Below are positions 43,204 through 52,654 of a stretch of 64,000 bases of DNA, piece by piece. Every line of letters starts with the position of its first letter. The first letter of the stretch is position 1. Below the pieces are notes generated by a model, which was not told the DNA's origin, ran no database searches, and worked only from the letters and a program-made list of their open reading frames with translations. Position numbers and translations under genes: made by a program. Origin of the DNA: Cordylochernes scorpioides (lineage: Eukaryota > Arthropoda > Arachnida > Pseudoscorpiones > Chernetidae). The DNA lies in contig CP092863.1 of assembly GCA_030710605.1 (NCBI GenBank), positions 105,696,099 to 105,760,098 on the forward strand. Direction: 5' to 3'.

Positions 43204-44205
43204 GAATCTTGCAAATTTTCTGTGGATCATTCTTATTGTAGAGTTTGCATCATTGAACAAGTATTGCAGGAATTATGCAATTTATCTTTGTATCATTCTT
43301 GTTGTTGTAGTTTGCACCATTGAAGAAGTATTGTAGGGATCTTGAAAATATTCTTTGTAACATTCTTATTGTAGAGTTTGCAACATTGTACAAGTATTGT
43401 AAGGATCTTGAAAATATTCTTTGCATCATTCTTATTGTAGAGTTTGCCTCATTGTACAAGTATTGCAGGAATTATGCAATTTATCTTTGTATCATTCTTG
43501 TTGTTGTAGTTTGCACCATTGAAGAAGTATTGTAGGGATCTTGAAAATATTCTTTGTATCATTCTTATTGTAGAGTTTGCATCATTGTACAAGCATTGCA
43601 GGAATTATGCAATTTATCTTTGTATCATTCTTGTTGTTGTAGTTTGCACCATTGAAGAAGTATTGTAGGGATCTTGAAAATATTCTTTGTATCATTCTTA
43701 TTGTAGAGTTTGCAACATTGTACAAGTATTGTAGGGATCTTGAATATATTCTTTGCATCATTCTTATTGTAGAGTTTGCACCATTGTACAAGTATTGTAG
43801 GGATCTTGAAAATATTCTTTGTATCATTCTTATTGTAGAGTTTGCAACATTGTACAAGTATTGTAGGGATCTTGAAAATATTCTTTGCATCATTCTTATT
43901 GTAGAGTTTGCACCATTGTACAAGTATTGTAGGGATCTTGAAAATATTCTTTGCATCATTCTTATTGTAGAGTTTGCACCATTGTACAAGTATTGTAGGG
44001 ATCTTGAAAATATTCTTTGCATCATTCTTATTGTAGAGTTTGCATCATTGTACAAGTATTGCAGGAATTATGCAATTTATCTTTGTATCATCTTATTGTA
44101 GAGTTTGCAACATTGTACAAGTATTGTAGGGATCTTGAAAATATTCTTTGCATCATTCTTATTGTAGAGTTTGCATCATTGAACAAGAATTGCAAGAATT
44201 AGGTC
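43204..44205. repeat. 66-bp minisatellite array
   Basis: About fifteen units of TTGTACAAGTATTGTAGGGA.. TCATTCTTATTGTAGAGTTTG, mixed with a variant containing GCAGGAATTATGCAATTTAT. The 66-bp period makes both strands open in long repetitive frames (for example 43582-44055 minus and 43652-44101 plus), which I treat as artefacts. Same family as 36490-37375. Confidence 0.5.
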
Positions 44206-44427
44206 TTATTTTCTTTTATTATTGAATGAAGGTTGTTTGCTTGGAATCTGTCTTATGTTATGGATTTGCTAGTTGGGGGATCAAATTTTTGGTCTTGTTT
44301 CTATCCTTGAAGAGTTTTGAGACAAAACCTGTTCTTAATTATGAGAACACACACATAGTACTGTCTATTCTAATCAGTGTATTAAGATAGTAAACACTAA
44401 GGAATGGTTGATTAGGTACCATTTAAG
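44206..44427. other. Spacer, nothing recognised
   Basis: AT-rich sequence between the minisatellite and the next MITE; no coding frame. Confidence 0.5.
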
Positions 44428-44706
44428 TGATAAGGTACAATTTGGATTATAGATTATAAACATAAGGTAATAAGACCAAATTCAAATAAATAAATAGTGT
44501 GTGACGTTTCGGTAACAGCGTTGTTACCATCTTCAGACAAAAGTACTAAATGAGAAATTTTACCACAGCATGACAGTAACTATTTAAAACAGGCTGTAGT
44601 AAAATTTCTCATTCAGTACTTTAGTCTGAAGAGGGTAACAACACTGTTACTGAAATGCTGCACACTATTTATTTATTTGGATTTGGTCTTATTAACTTGT
44701 GTTTAG
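44428..44706. mobile_element. Palindromic MITE (GATAAGGYACAATTTGG family)
   Basis: The arms contain GTGTGTGACGTTTCGGTAAC.. TACCATCTTCAGACAAAAGTA and their inverted copy. They enclose a smaller inverted pair (GAGAAATTTTAC / GTAAAATTTCTC). Same family as 46779, 47165, 50066 and 57535. Non-coding. Confidence 0.5.
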
Positions 44707-44721
44707 GTACCATTTAGATTA

Positions 44722-45685
44722 CAGTGGTACCTCGACATATGAGTTTAATTCGTTCCGCAACCTTGCTCGTATCTTGAATTACTCGTATCTCAAAGCAAAT
44801 TTCCCCATACAAAACCATTGAACTACCATTAATCCGTTCCAACCTCCAAAATGTCACCCCAGTTATTTTTGTTACGTGGTTTTAAATAATAAAAACGTAT
44901 TTATAAATATCAAATATTTATTGCACAAAAACAAAAAAGAGAATGTAAAGAAATAAATTAGATATCCTCACTGGTCTTTGCCTTTTTCGCTACATTTTTC
45001 TCGCTTTAACCTGTAGGCCGTTTAGAAAAAAACATGTCCAAGGAGGTTTGTTTCTTCCTCCCTCTCAGAATGTTCCGGAAATGAGTTAGGCAAGTGTCAT
45101 TAAAAAGGTCAGATGCATGACCTGTTGCAACTTTTTCTGGGTGTTTTTTTTTCCACGAACTATGAAACTCTCTCCCACATTCCTAAGATCTCCTTTATCT
45201 CACTTGTAGAAATAACCTCCTCCTCTGACTCCTCAAAACCAATGTAACCATCGTAAGGCCCTTAGCCAGCGTTACACTCTTTATCGACTCCTTCCGTTTA
45301 AGCACAGAACATATCATGGACGTACTACGGCCATACTCGACAAGTCAACAACTCGAACACCTTGCTCATGTTTTTCTATAATTTCACGTTTTAATTCAAT
45401 ACTCATCATATTTTTCTTAGCACTTGACTTTTTACAAACTTTCTTCCGATCCATGGTTATAAAAATAAATGAACTAAAACTGTAAATGTAAACGCAACAC
45501 AAAACACAACTTATCACAGCGGAAGCACGCTGCTAACTGATCGTGATGGCGCGACTGCGTGTTACTACCGAACCGAACTCATATCTCGAATTTCGCTCGT
45601 AACTAAAAGCAAAAAATCACTTGCTCGTCTGCTCGTATCTCGAAAAACTTGTATGTTGGGGCGCTCTTATGTCGAGGTACCACTG
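44722..45685 (-). mobile_element. Tigger/pogo-type DNA transposon, internally deleted
   Basis: 964 bp with terminal inverted repeats CAGTGGTACCTCGACATATG.. and ..TATGTCGAGGTACCACTG. TA target duplications lie at 44720-44721 and 45686-45687. The minus strand retains the N- and C-terminal ends of the transposase with the middle deleted. Confidence 0.5.
45015..45454 (-). pseudogene. Tigger-like transposase remnant
   Basis: The N-terminus starts at an ATG (MDRKKVCKKSSAKKNMMSIE) and continues through the CENP-B-type helix-turn-helix text ELKREIIEKHEQGVRVVDL. A frameshift then leads to YGRSTSMICSVL. The C-terminal remnant, near 45140-45010, reads NDTCLTHFRNIL and TSLDMFFSKRPTG. The catalytic DDE domain is missing, so no active transposase. 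Confidence 0.5.
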
Positions 45686-45687
45686 TA

Positions 45688-45998
45688 TAGATAAGAAACA
45701 CAAGGTTGAAATTGAAATGTCACATACTCTTTTTTGGATTTGGGCTTATTACCTTGTGTTTCTAAGGGGAAGAAATCAATGTAACACAAATGGCAGACAA
45801 AAAAAACAGGAGGAAATTTTGCTGGAGGAAATTGATCAACAAAAGTGATGTTGTGTCACCAACCCAAGATCGCAGAGATGGTAAATAGAAGGAGTTTTGG
45901 TATCTACACACATGGACCAAAATCTCTTGCCCAAAATGTAGCTTGGCAGCCACAGCTCCAGAACACATTTTGGCTTGTATTAGATGCACTATGATGTC
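45688..45998. mobile_element. MITE half and LINE 3' fragment
   Basis: 45688-45770 matches the inner arm of the palindromic MITE (GTCACATACTC.. TTATTACCTTGTGTTTC). 45925-45990 carries a fragment of LINE ORF2 end text (GCCACAGCTCCAGAACACAT.. ATTAGATGCACT). It is too short to be functional. Confidence 0.5.
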
Positions 45999-46307
45999 CA
46001 AGGGTGTTTTTTAAATGGAAGTAGCCTTCTGCTTTATATTTCTCTCTCTCTCTCTGTGCCTAATCATATGATAACTATTCAACTAACTTTGCATATTTTG
46101 AGTTTATTCACTTGGATTGGGTCTCTATTTACCTTTGGAATTGATTTGGGGAGCTTCCAGCCCATGTAAGTAGCAGAAATATTGAAACCATTTAAGTGAG
46201 ATATCAATAAAAATTACATAGATATAATCATCAAAATATATTTTTTGAAAAAAAAAAACAATATTTTGTTGTTATCTCAAAAAAAATATGGTATTCATTA
46301 CCCTTTT

Positions 46308-46560
46308 GTAGTTGTTGTTAGTGTCCATCAAGTTGACTTTTGGTGACTATATGGACAGCTATTCTCCAATTTGATCTGTTAGTGACCAACACTCACATCT
46401 AATGACCTTCTGGTAGCTTCCAGTCATCATCCTTTTGTTGTTGTTAGTGTCCATCAAGTTGACTTTTGGTGACTATATGGACAAATATTCTCCAATTTGA
46501 TCTGTTAGTGACCATCACTCTCATCTAGTGACCTTCTGGTAGCTTCCTGTCAATATCCTT
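46308..46560. repeat. Tandem pair of a SINE/LINE-tail-like unit
   Basis: Two ~125-bp copies in a row begin GTTGTTGTTAGTGTCCATCA and end GTAGCTTCCxGTCA. Single minus-strand relatives lie at about 50850-50995 and 63600-63755. The class is uncertain; the GTTGTTGTTAG end resembles 3' ends of LINE-derived SINEs. Confidence 0.5.
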
Positions 46561-46778
46561 ATAATACTCAAATGAATTCTGTTCATCACAAATAAAACTT
46601 GCAAGACTTCATTGTTTTTGTATTGAATACCATTGAATCTCTATTATTTCAGCTCTTGTTCCAATGTTACTACATGCCTATAATGTTATGTAGGAGGGGT
46701 ACATTCAGAACTATACATTGCAGAACATTACTAAATTCTTCAAGGAACAATAAGCGTTTCAATTTTCATTTTTTGTGA

Positions 46779-46935
46779 TGAGGTACAATTTGGATTATAG
46801 ATTAGAAAGACAAGGTAACAAGACCAAATCAGTAAATTATATGTGAATTCTTGTAACAGCATTATTACCATCTTCAGACAAAATTACTGAATTATTCAGC
46901 AAATCATTTATTTGGATTTGATCTGAATGATTAGG
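46779..46935. mobile_element. Palindromic MITE, degraded copy
   Basis: GATGAGGTACAATTTGGATT at its start and ACCATCTTCAGACAAA mark it as a member of the 50066 family; the second arm is short. Confidence 0.5.
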
Positions 46936-46943
46936 TACAATTT

Positions 46944-47125
46944 GTTGTTGTTGTTTCTTATCCCCTTGTGTAAAGATTACACGAATTCCATGTGTCCATG
47001 CTCCTCAAGCTGTTTTATGATAAGCAGTGGCCTCTCCCAAAGGTCCTGTTTAGTACATCTAATACAAGCCAATATGTTTTGTTCTGGAGCTGTACATACT
47101 AAGTTACATTTTGGGTAAGTGGAGT
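46944..47125 (-). pseudogene. LINE ORF2 C-terminal fragment and 3' tail
   Basis: On the minus strand it reads YPKCNLVCTAPEQNILACIR, then KQDLWERPLLIIKQL, then a stop. This is followed by ACACAAGGGGATAAGAAACA and an AAC-repeat tail. The Cys/His pattern is that of the zinc knuckle at the end of many arthropod LINE ORF2 proteins. Only the 3' end is present. Confidence 0.5.
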
Positions 47126-47164
47126 AGATTTTGTTATTTTCTATCTTCAATGGCTTGAGATGGC

Positions 47165-47345
47165 CAAGCATAATTTAGATTATAGATTAGAAACATAAGG
47201 TAATAAAACCAAATCCAAATAAATAGTGTAACATTACAATACCAATATTGTTACCATTCATTCAAAAACTTTTGTCTGATAATGGTAACAACACTTTTAC
47301 CAAAACGGCACACACTATTTGGGTTTGGTCTTATAACCTTGTGTT
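47165..47345. mobile_element. Palindromic MITE, degraded copy
   Basis: TTTAGATTATAGATTAGAAA.. and the closing GGGTTTGGTCTTATAACCTT identify it with the 50066 family. Arms are imperfect. Confidence 0.5.
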
Positions 47346-48050
47346 AGACCCTCAGCAGAGCTGACTGCTACAGGGCACGTCCCCAGGTGGTGGATAGGGG
47401 AATGACCTTCAGATATGAAGGCCAGCTGTGAAACAAGCAGAATAACTCTGACAAATAAGCAGTCGTGGACCAACAACAACATTGTTAGAAGAGGAGAAAG
47501 ACCTCTTTAAAAATCCTGACTTCAACTGACTTGGTTGATAGACCTCAGCAAGGGTTTCTATCCAGGGATACAGAGGTCTGTACTCATGTTAGAGTCTAGA
47601 GACTGAAGAAGCTCTTCTCCCCAACCTGTGTTTCTTCTTCTAGGCAAGTTTCCCTCTCTGTCCATTCTGCTCAGCTACTTGTTTTATGTGGGTACTTGCT
47701 CTTTCTTTTATTCCTGTTGTTGTTTAAATGGGAACATCTCTTCTTTTTAGACTTTTTATTCTTCCTTATTTTTACATTTTATATGTTTACTTTAGAAACC
47801 ATTGATGGGTTCCTCTCTCCATGGAAACGAAGATCTGTACTCATGTTAGACTGCAGTAAAGAAATCTGCTTCTATGTTAGGAACAGCCTCAAACTACAGG
47901 CAAAGTCAGACTTTCACCAAAGTGTGCCTGGATCATGGTGCCATGATCAACAAAAGCTGCACCTCTACACCCCATTCTATGAGATCATGAACTCATGGAA
48001 TTAGTGTTATCTTTACACAAAGGGATAAGAAACAATAACAACCTTGTGTT
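47346..48050 (+). repeat. Composite repeat ending in a LINE-like tail
   Basis: 47893-48040 (GGCAAAGTCAGACTTTCACC.. AAAGGGATAAGAAACAATAA) recurs on the minus strand at 52455-52620. The tail matches the GGGGATAAGAAACAAC tail family. The leading 500 bp hold no supported gene. Confidence 0.5.
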
Positions 48051-48617
48051 AGATTTTAACCTAGTGAACCTTTCTATTTTTCTTGAAGGTAAAAATTTGT
48101 TCCCAATTCTACTACATTTTTCATGAGACCACAATAAAACAAATTTTAAAAAAGGCATTTTTTTTTTTTTTTTAATATCAAAATATATAGAATTATAGTC
48201 TTAACACACAAAGAGTATATCAAAATAGCTATTTATTTTAGAATACGGTTTTTTTTTTTTTTGTAAATGTACTTAAGTATTTTTTAATAAAATTTACATA
48301 AACTAGCTTTACATAATAGCCCTATTTGTGTGAAACAAAGAAACATTTACTATACAGAGAACCTATATAAAATCAACGATACTGCAATATTAAAATAAAA
48401 TATAAAAAAAATTATAAAAACTATTTACATTAAATGTTGAAAAAAAACTACTTTAGCACAATATAAATTAAAAAATAGATATTGGGGGGGGGGGGGGGGG
48501 TGTCTTTAAAAGAAAAAAAAAAAGTATTTTTTTTTTTTACAATGAAAAAAAAAAAAAGAAATATGTAAATTGGAATATTTGGATAAGAAAGTGGAAATCT
48601 AAACGGGAAAAATATCA
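48051..48617 (-). other. Likely 3' UTR of CHAF1A, low complexity
   Basis: It lies downstream of the CHAF1A stop on the minus strand and is very A/T-rich. It has a 17-base G run on the plus strand (48484-48500), which is C on the gene strand, next to long A and T runs. Candidate poly(A) signals appear as TTTATT on the plus strand near 48230. The exact end is unknown. Confidence 0.5.
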
Positions 48618-49165
48618 TCAATCAATTTGCATAACTTCAGGTTCTTTAGCTTGTGTGTTTTGTGTGGAGATTTCGTCTGGTGTAGAAGTGTCGGGCGGTG
48701 GGTGAGAAGAGTTGTCTGCAGCGGTGAGGTTGAGAGTCCGCGGAGTGATTGTGATGAACTTACGGATTGAAGGTAGAGATGCTGCTGGGGTTAATGGAGT
48801 CTGTTCTTCTATACTTTCATCTAGCTCGATATTTTCTTCTATCTTGGGAGGTGACGCTGTGGTGACAGGTCGTGGAGTCATGGTGATGTAATTCCATTGG
48901 TTGCTCAGACTTAGGTCTCCCAGGCCGTATTTCACGCGTACTTCGTCTTTCACGGCCCAGTGAGCTGGTTTCTCCTTGTGCCACACGCAGATTTCCTGGA
49001 TCTTGAAGGCCAGCTGTCTCTGTGAGATGAACTCTCCTCCTGATTCAGGACTCTGTTGCTTCCAGAAGGTGATGAATTCCTTCATGAGACTGACCCGGGA
49101 GTTGTTGTTGCCGTGGAAGAGCCTGATGAGATGGGGCATGGCTGCAAGCACACTTCTGGTCACAG
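48618..49165 (-). CDS. CHAF1A: CHAF1A (CAF-1 p150) last exon: winged-helix region and C-terminus
   Basis: Minus-strand terminal exon with a stop at 48618-48620. It encodes MPHLIRLFHGNNNSRVSLMK, KEFITFWKQ, ISQRQLAFKIQEICVWH and GLGDLSLSNQWNYITMTPR, the conserved C-terminal region of the CAF-1 large subunit. In known homologues this includes a DNA-binding winged-helix domain. CAF-1 deposits newly made H3-H4 on replicating DNA with PCNA. The exon ends in a variable acidic tail (KEPEVMQID). The acceptor is most simply at 49166 (GTAG), pairing in phase with the GTAGGT donor after 52073. A second AG ten bases on (start 49155) pairs in phase with a weaker donor at 52069. Gene identity is confident. 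Confidence 0.5.
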
Positions 49166-49193
49166 CTACGTATTCCAAATACACATGGTGATA

Positions 49194-49255
49194 CAGTAGA
49201 ACAACCTCCATGAGAGGACACTAGTGCTAGAGGACACCTCTTAGACAAGAGTGTC
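49194..49255. mobile_element. Truncated pogo-type MITE beside the CHAF1A acceptor
   Basis: CAGTAGAACAACCTCCATGA.. matches the TIR of copies at 49979 and 58785. It ends about 28 bp upstream (gene sense) of the last CHAF1A exon. The inner part is short or truncated. Confidence 0.5.
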
Positions 49256-49329
49256 CTTTTTCATTACAAAAATGAAATTTCATTCGGTAATTTATAAGCT
49301 ATGTTTATAAAAAAGAAGATTAATATATA

Positions 49330-49590
49330 TATATATCTAAAGAGACAAGGGTCGCCTCTCCCGTCAACATAGACGTCTAAAACCAGACACCATCTATTGA
49401 CCGTTGCTGCAACTAGCGGCCTCGGGTTGGTGACAAAGCCACAACACCAGCTTTGGGAAACTGAGGCTGCTAGTTGCTGTGACGGTCAATAGATGGCGTC
49501 TGGTTTTAGACGTCATGTTGACGGGAGAGGCGACCCTTGTTTCTTTAGATCAATTTCCTGCCGGCAAAATTTCCATCTATATATATATTA
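49330..49590. mobile_element. Palindromic MITE with ~85-bp arms
   Basis: The arms ACAAGGGTCGCCTCTCCCGT.. and ..GACGGGAGAGGCGACCCTTG include GACGTCTAAAACCAGAC and CCATCTATTGACCGT on each side. A diverged relative is at about 51060-51410. Confidence 0.5.
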
Positions 49591-49629
49591 TCGTCTTACA
49601 CTTTTACAATGTTTTAGGCGATTATAATA

Positions 49630-49795
49630 CTGTAGAACTTCCATGAGAGGACACTGGTGTTAGAGGACACCTCTCTACAAAGAGCAGTTTAAAATTGCCT
49701 ATTTTACTATTTAGCAAATCTTCAGTAAGAAGACACCTCTCCCTAAAGGACACATTGGCTCTGCAATTAGGTGTCCTTTTACAAGGAGGTTCATA
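49630..49795. mobile_element. pogo-type MITE, degraded
   Basis: It starts CTGTAGAACTTCCATGAGAG and contains GGTGTCCTTTTACAAGGAGG near the end. Same family as 58785-58944; the right terminus is eroded. Confidence 0.5.
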
Positions 49796-49978
49796 GGAAT
49801 TTAGAACTTTTCATATTTACTATACATACAATTGAAGCTCTGTATAACTTGGGGACTTTTACAGTAGAACATACTCCATGAGAGTATGGATAATTGTGTG
49901 ATAAATTTGGCTTCCTAATTTTTTTATTCATCACATTACCATTTAAAAACCAAAAGTTTGCAAGAAATTTTACTAATA

Positions 49979-50389
49979 CAGTAGAACCACCATGAGAAGA
50001 CACTCGCGCTAGAGGGCACCTCTCTACAAAGGACAGTTTTCATTTGTAAAATTACCATTTTTGCTGATAAGGCACAATTTGGATTATAGATTATAAACAC
50101 AAGGTAATAAGACCAAATTCAAATAAATGAATAGTGTGTGACGTTTCGGTAACAGCGTTGTTACCATCTTCAGACAAAAGTACTGAATTGTAAGTACCAA
50201 AAACAAACGTACTTTTGTCTGAAGATGGTAACAACACTGTTACCGAAATGTCACACACTATTTATTTGGATTTGGTCTTATTACCTTGTATCATTTTTAC
50301 TATTTAGCAACTCTCCGGCTAGAAGACACCTCTCCCTAAAGGACACTTTAGCTCTGCAATTAGGTGTCCTTTACAAGGAGGTTCTACTG
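49979..50389. mobile_element. pogo-type MITE with a palindromic MITE nested inside
   Basis: The TIRs CAGTAGAACCACCATGAGAA.. and ..GGAGGTTCTACTG are flanked by TA. The middle, 50066-50290, is a separate palindromic MITE. Removing it leaves a typical copy of about 185 bp. Confidence 0.5.
50066..50290. mobile_element. Palindromic MITE, best-preserved copy
   Basis: About 225 bp. The arms start GATAAGGCACAATTTGGATT and end TTTGGTCTTATTACCTTG. The central arms carry GTGTGTGACGTTTCGGTAAC and the complement GTTACCGAAATGTCACACAC. Non-coding. Confidence 0.5.
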
Positions 50390-50396
50390 TATATTC

Positions 50397-51753
50397 AAAA
50401 GGTATGACATATTCAAAATAATATGCTACAATTAACAGAAAGGAAGAAAGAAGAAATATCAATGATATTTCAAGATATCCTTTTAATTATATCTAATAAA
50501 AAAGTGGATTTTTTTTCCCCCCTTCATATTCTAAGAAAATTGATGAGGGGACATTCTAGAGGTGTCACCTCTCTACACAGGACAGTTTTCATTGATAAAA
50601 ATTACCATTTTTTACTAATTAGCTGGTTTCTGGTAAGAAGACACCTCTCTCTAAAGAACAGTTTGCCTCTGCAACTAGGTGCTAGGTATTTAACAACATG
50701 TTTCAAAGTTCCGATTATTTTAACCATGCCTTTAATATAACAACATAAAATCTTGGTTCCAAAATTGTTATGGTACTTCTGACACATCATGAGAGCAAAT
50801 GGTTTTTAAAATATGATGTTAGGAAAAATTGAATAAAGAAAAAAAGACCTGCAATGAGCTGGTAAGAAGGGATCAAGAGAACTATACCAAAGGTATCTAG
50901 ATGAGCTGTGAGTGATGACCACTAACAGATCAGATTGTAGAATATTTGTCCATAGTGTCACCAAAAGTCAACTTGATGGACACTAACAACAACATAGTCT
51001 CTAAATGAAGTGATCAAAAGGAAATGGAAGTTTGTGTGAGACATGGTCTACGAGATAATGTCTATTTTGACAGAAGAGAGAGAGGTGACCTTTTATCTTC
51101 ATATATCAATATCTTTCATCTATATTTTGGCCATAGATTTGGCCTAGCTACTTTGCCAGCTAAACACCTCTTTGGCAGATTGTGAAGATTTCATTAGATC
51201 CCGTGTGGATCTCATGGAATAAAGTCCGCCCTGAGCTGACAAGGACTATTAGCTCAAAACCATGTTCTCCAGGTGGACGTTTCTGTTTGCCAAAGCTGGT
51301 GTTGTGGCTTTGTTACTGACCCGAGGCCACTAGTTTGCGGCAATGGTCAATAGATGGCAGCTACCTTTGACATCTATTTTGATGGGAGAGGTGAACTTTA
51401 TAGATGGTCTACGAGGATAACCTATCTATAACATACTGATGTATGTGTACTGTTAATAACCTAACTTCCAATGAGAGACCACCTCCAAGAAAGTACATGG
51501 TAATTAGGTTTAAAATGGTTTCTTAAAGGCGGTTCTACCAGATCAACTCACAATGGGTGGCCTTACCTATCTATGTCTGAAGGTACCTTGTCACCAAATA
51601 ACTTATAAAGTTCACTCATCAAAGTAAGAAACAAAAACTAGGCCCCATATATCAACTATCTTTGAAAACTAGCAGGGTGGTGACAAAGCCACTACACCAG
51701 CTTTGATAAATTCAGAACCCCCCCTCAGTCCTAGGTGGACTTTAACTTTACAC
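50397..51753. repeat. Intronic repeat fragments of CHAF1A last intron
   Basis: It holds a degraded pogo-type MITE (about 50540-50690), a minus-strand SINE-like unit (50850-50995) and a diverged palindromic MITE with AATGGTCAATAGATGGCAG (51060-51410). No exon is supported. Confidence 0.5.
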
Positions 51754-52031
51754 TCATGGACAAAACTTAAGGAAGTTGTACCTTTTAGTATGTATATCGG
51801 GATTCAGACAATAACTCTGAAAGATACACTCATGGACAAAACTTAGGAAGTTGCACCTTTTAGTTTGTATATCGGGATTCAGACAATAACTCTGAAAGAT
51901 ATTACAGTGACCTTTAATGAAGATACATGAGATAACCAAGTGTGAACAAAATTGTCTGTCTCCTTCAAAGAAAAAAATAAGATGGCAGGTGACATCAAAG
52001 ACCTTCCACTTCCGTAAGTTTTGTCCATAAC
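51754..52031. mobile_element. TIR element (ACTCATGGACAAAACTTAAGG family)
   Basis: The outer ends CACTCATGGACAAAACTTAA and TACGGAAGTGG's complement TTCCGTAAGTTTTGTCC form TIRs. The left ~75 bp are tandemly duplicated (51754-51828 and 51829-51902). The element ends about 40 bp from the CHAF1A exon donor. A relative is at 63396-63560. Confidence 0.5.
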
Positions 52032-52072
52032 TATAGTAGTTGTAAATGTCAGCAGAAAGTGCAGCCACCTAC

Positions 52073-52394
52073 CAGCTTCTGAGACCACTTTCTTCCTGTT
52101 GCCAACAGACTGGCTGTCGGTTGGAGTTTCCTCAGGGACCCACTCCCCCTCCAGGTTGATGGGGTTGACCGAGGGGTAGTCCACGGCCGTGCAGGACTCC
52201 AGGTCGATGAGCACGGCAGAGTGGGAGCTCAGTAGACAGTCTCCGTCGTCGTCGTCCCTGCCCTCGCATTGCCAGATACAGCCCACGATGAAGAGCTTCA
52301 GGTTGGACTTCTTCCTTCTCTCAGCTTCAATCTCCTTGTAGAAACCTTTCTCCCTCAGCTTCAGCTCCTCCTTCATTCTCTCATGGTCTACCTC
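52073..52394 (-). CDS. CHAF1A: CHAF1A exon: region before the winged helix
   Basis: The acceptor CCCCCAG precedes 52394; the donor GTAGGT follows 52073 (alternative end 52069 with donor GTGGCT). It encodes EVDHERMKEELKLREKGFYK, then RRKKSNLKLFIVGCIWQCEG, where FIVGCIW matches the conserved VIGCVW block of CAF-1 p150. Negatively charged spacer and SQSVGNRKKVVSEA follow. It begins in phase 0, joining the preceding acidic exon. Confidence 0.5.
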
Positions 52395-52654
52395 CTGGGG
52401 GACACACAGCGTCTTTTAGCTCACTCCCCTAAATACACATAGTCCATATAGTATGTTATATCCCCTTGTGTAAAGAATACACAAATTCCATGAGTTCATG
52501 ATCTCATGGAATGCGAAATAGGGGTACAGCTCTCGTTGATCATGGCACCATGATCCAGGCACACTTTGGTGAAAGTCTGACTTTGCCTGTAATTTGAAAC
52601 CATTGCTGAGGACCATCAACCCGGTCAGTTGAACTCAAGATTTTTAAAGAGGGA
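52395..52654. repeat. Intron with LINE-tail-like fragment
   Basis: 52455-52620 on the minus strand matches the repeat at 47893-48040 (GGCAAAGTCAGACTTTCACC.., ending CACAAGGGGATA). The rest is unremarkable. Confidence 0.5.

Noticed and set aside
43582..44101. Proteins on both strands of the minisatellite
   Set aside because: Period 66 bp is a multiple of three, so frames stay open by repetition; no domain or start context.
43204..44205. CRISPR-like array
   Set aside because: The units are contiguous minisatellite copies with no unique spacers, in a eukaryotic genome.
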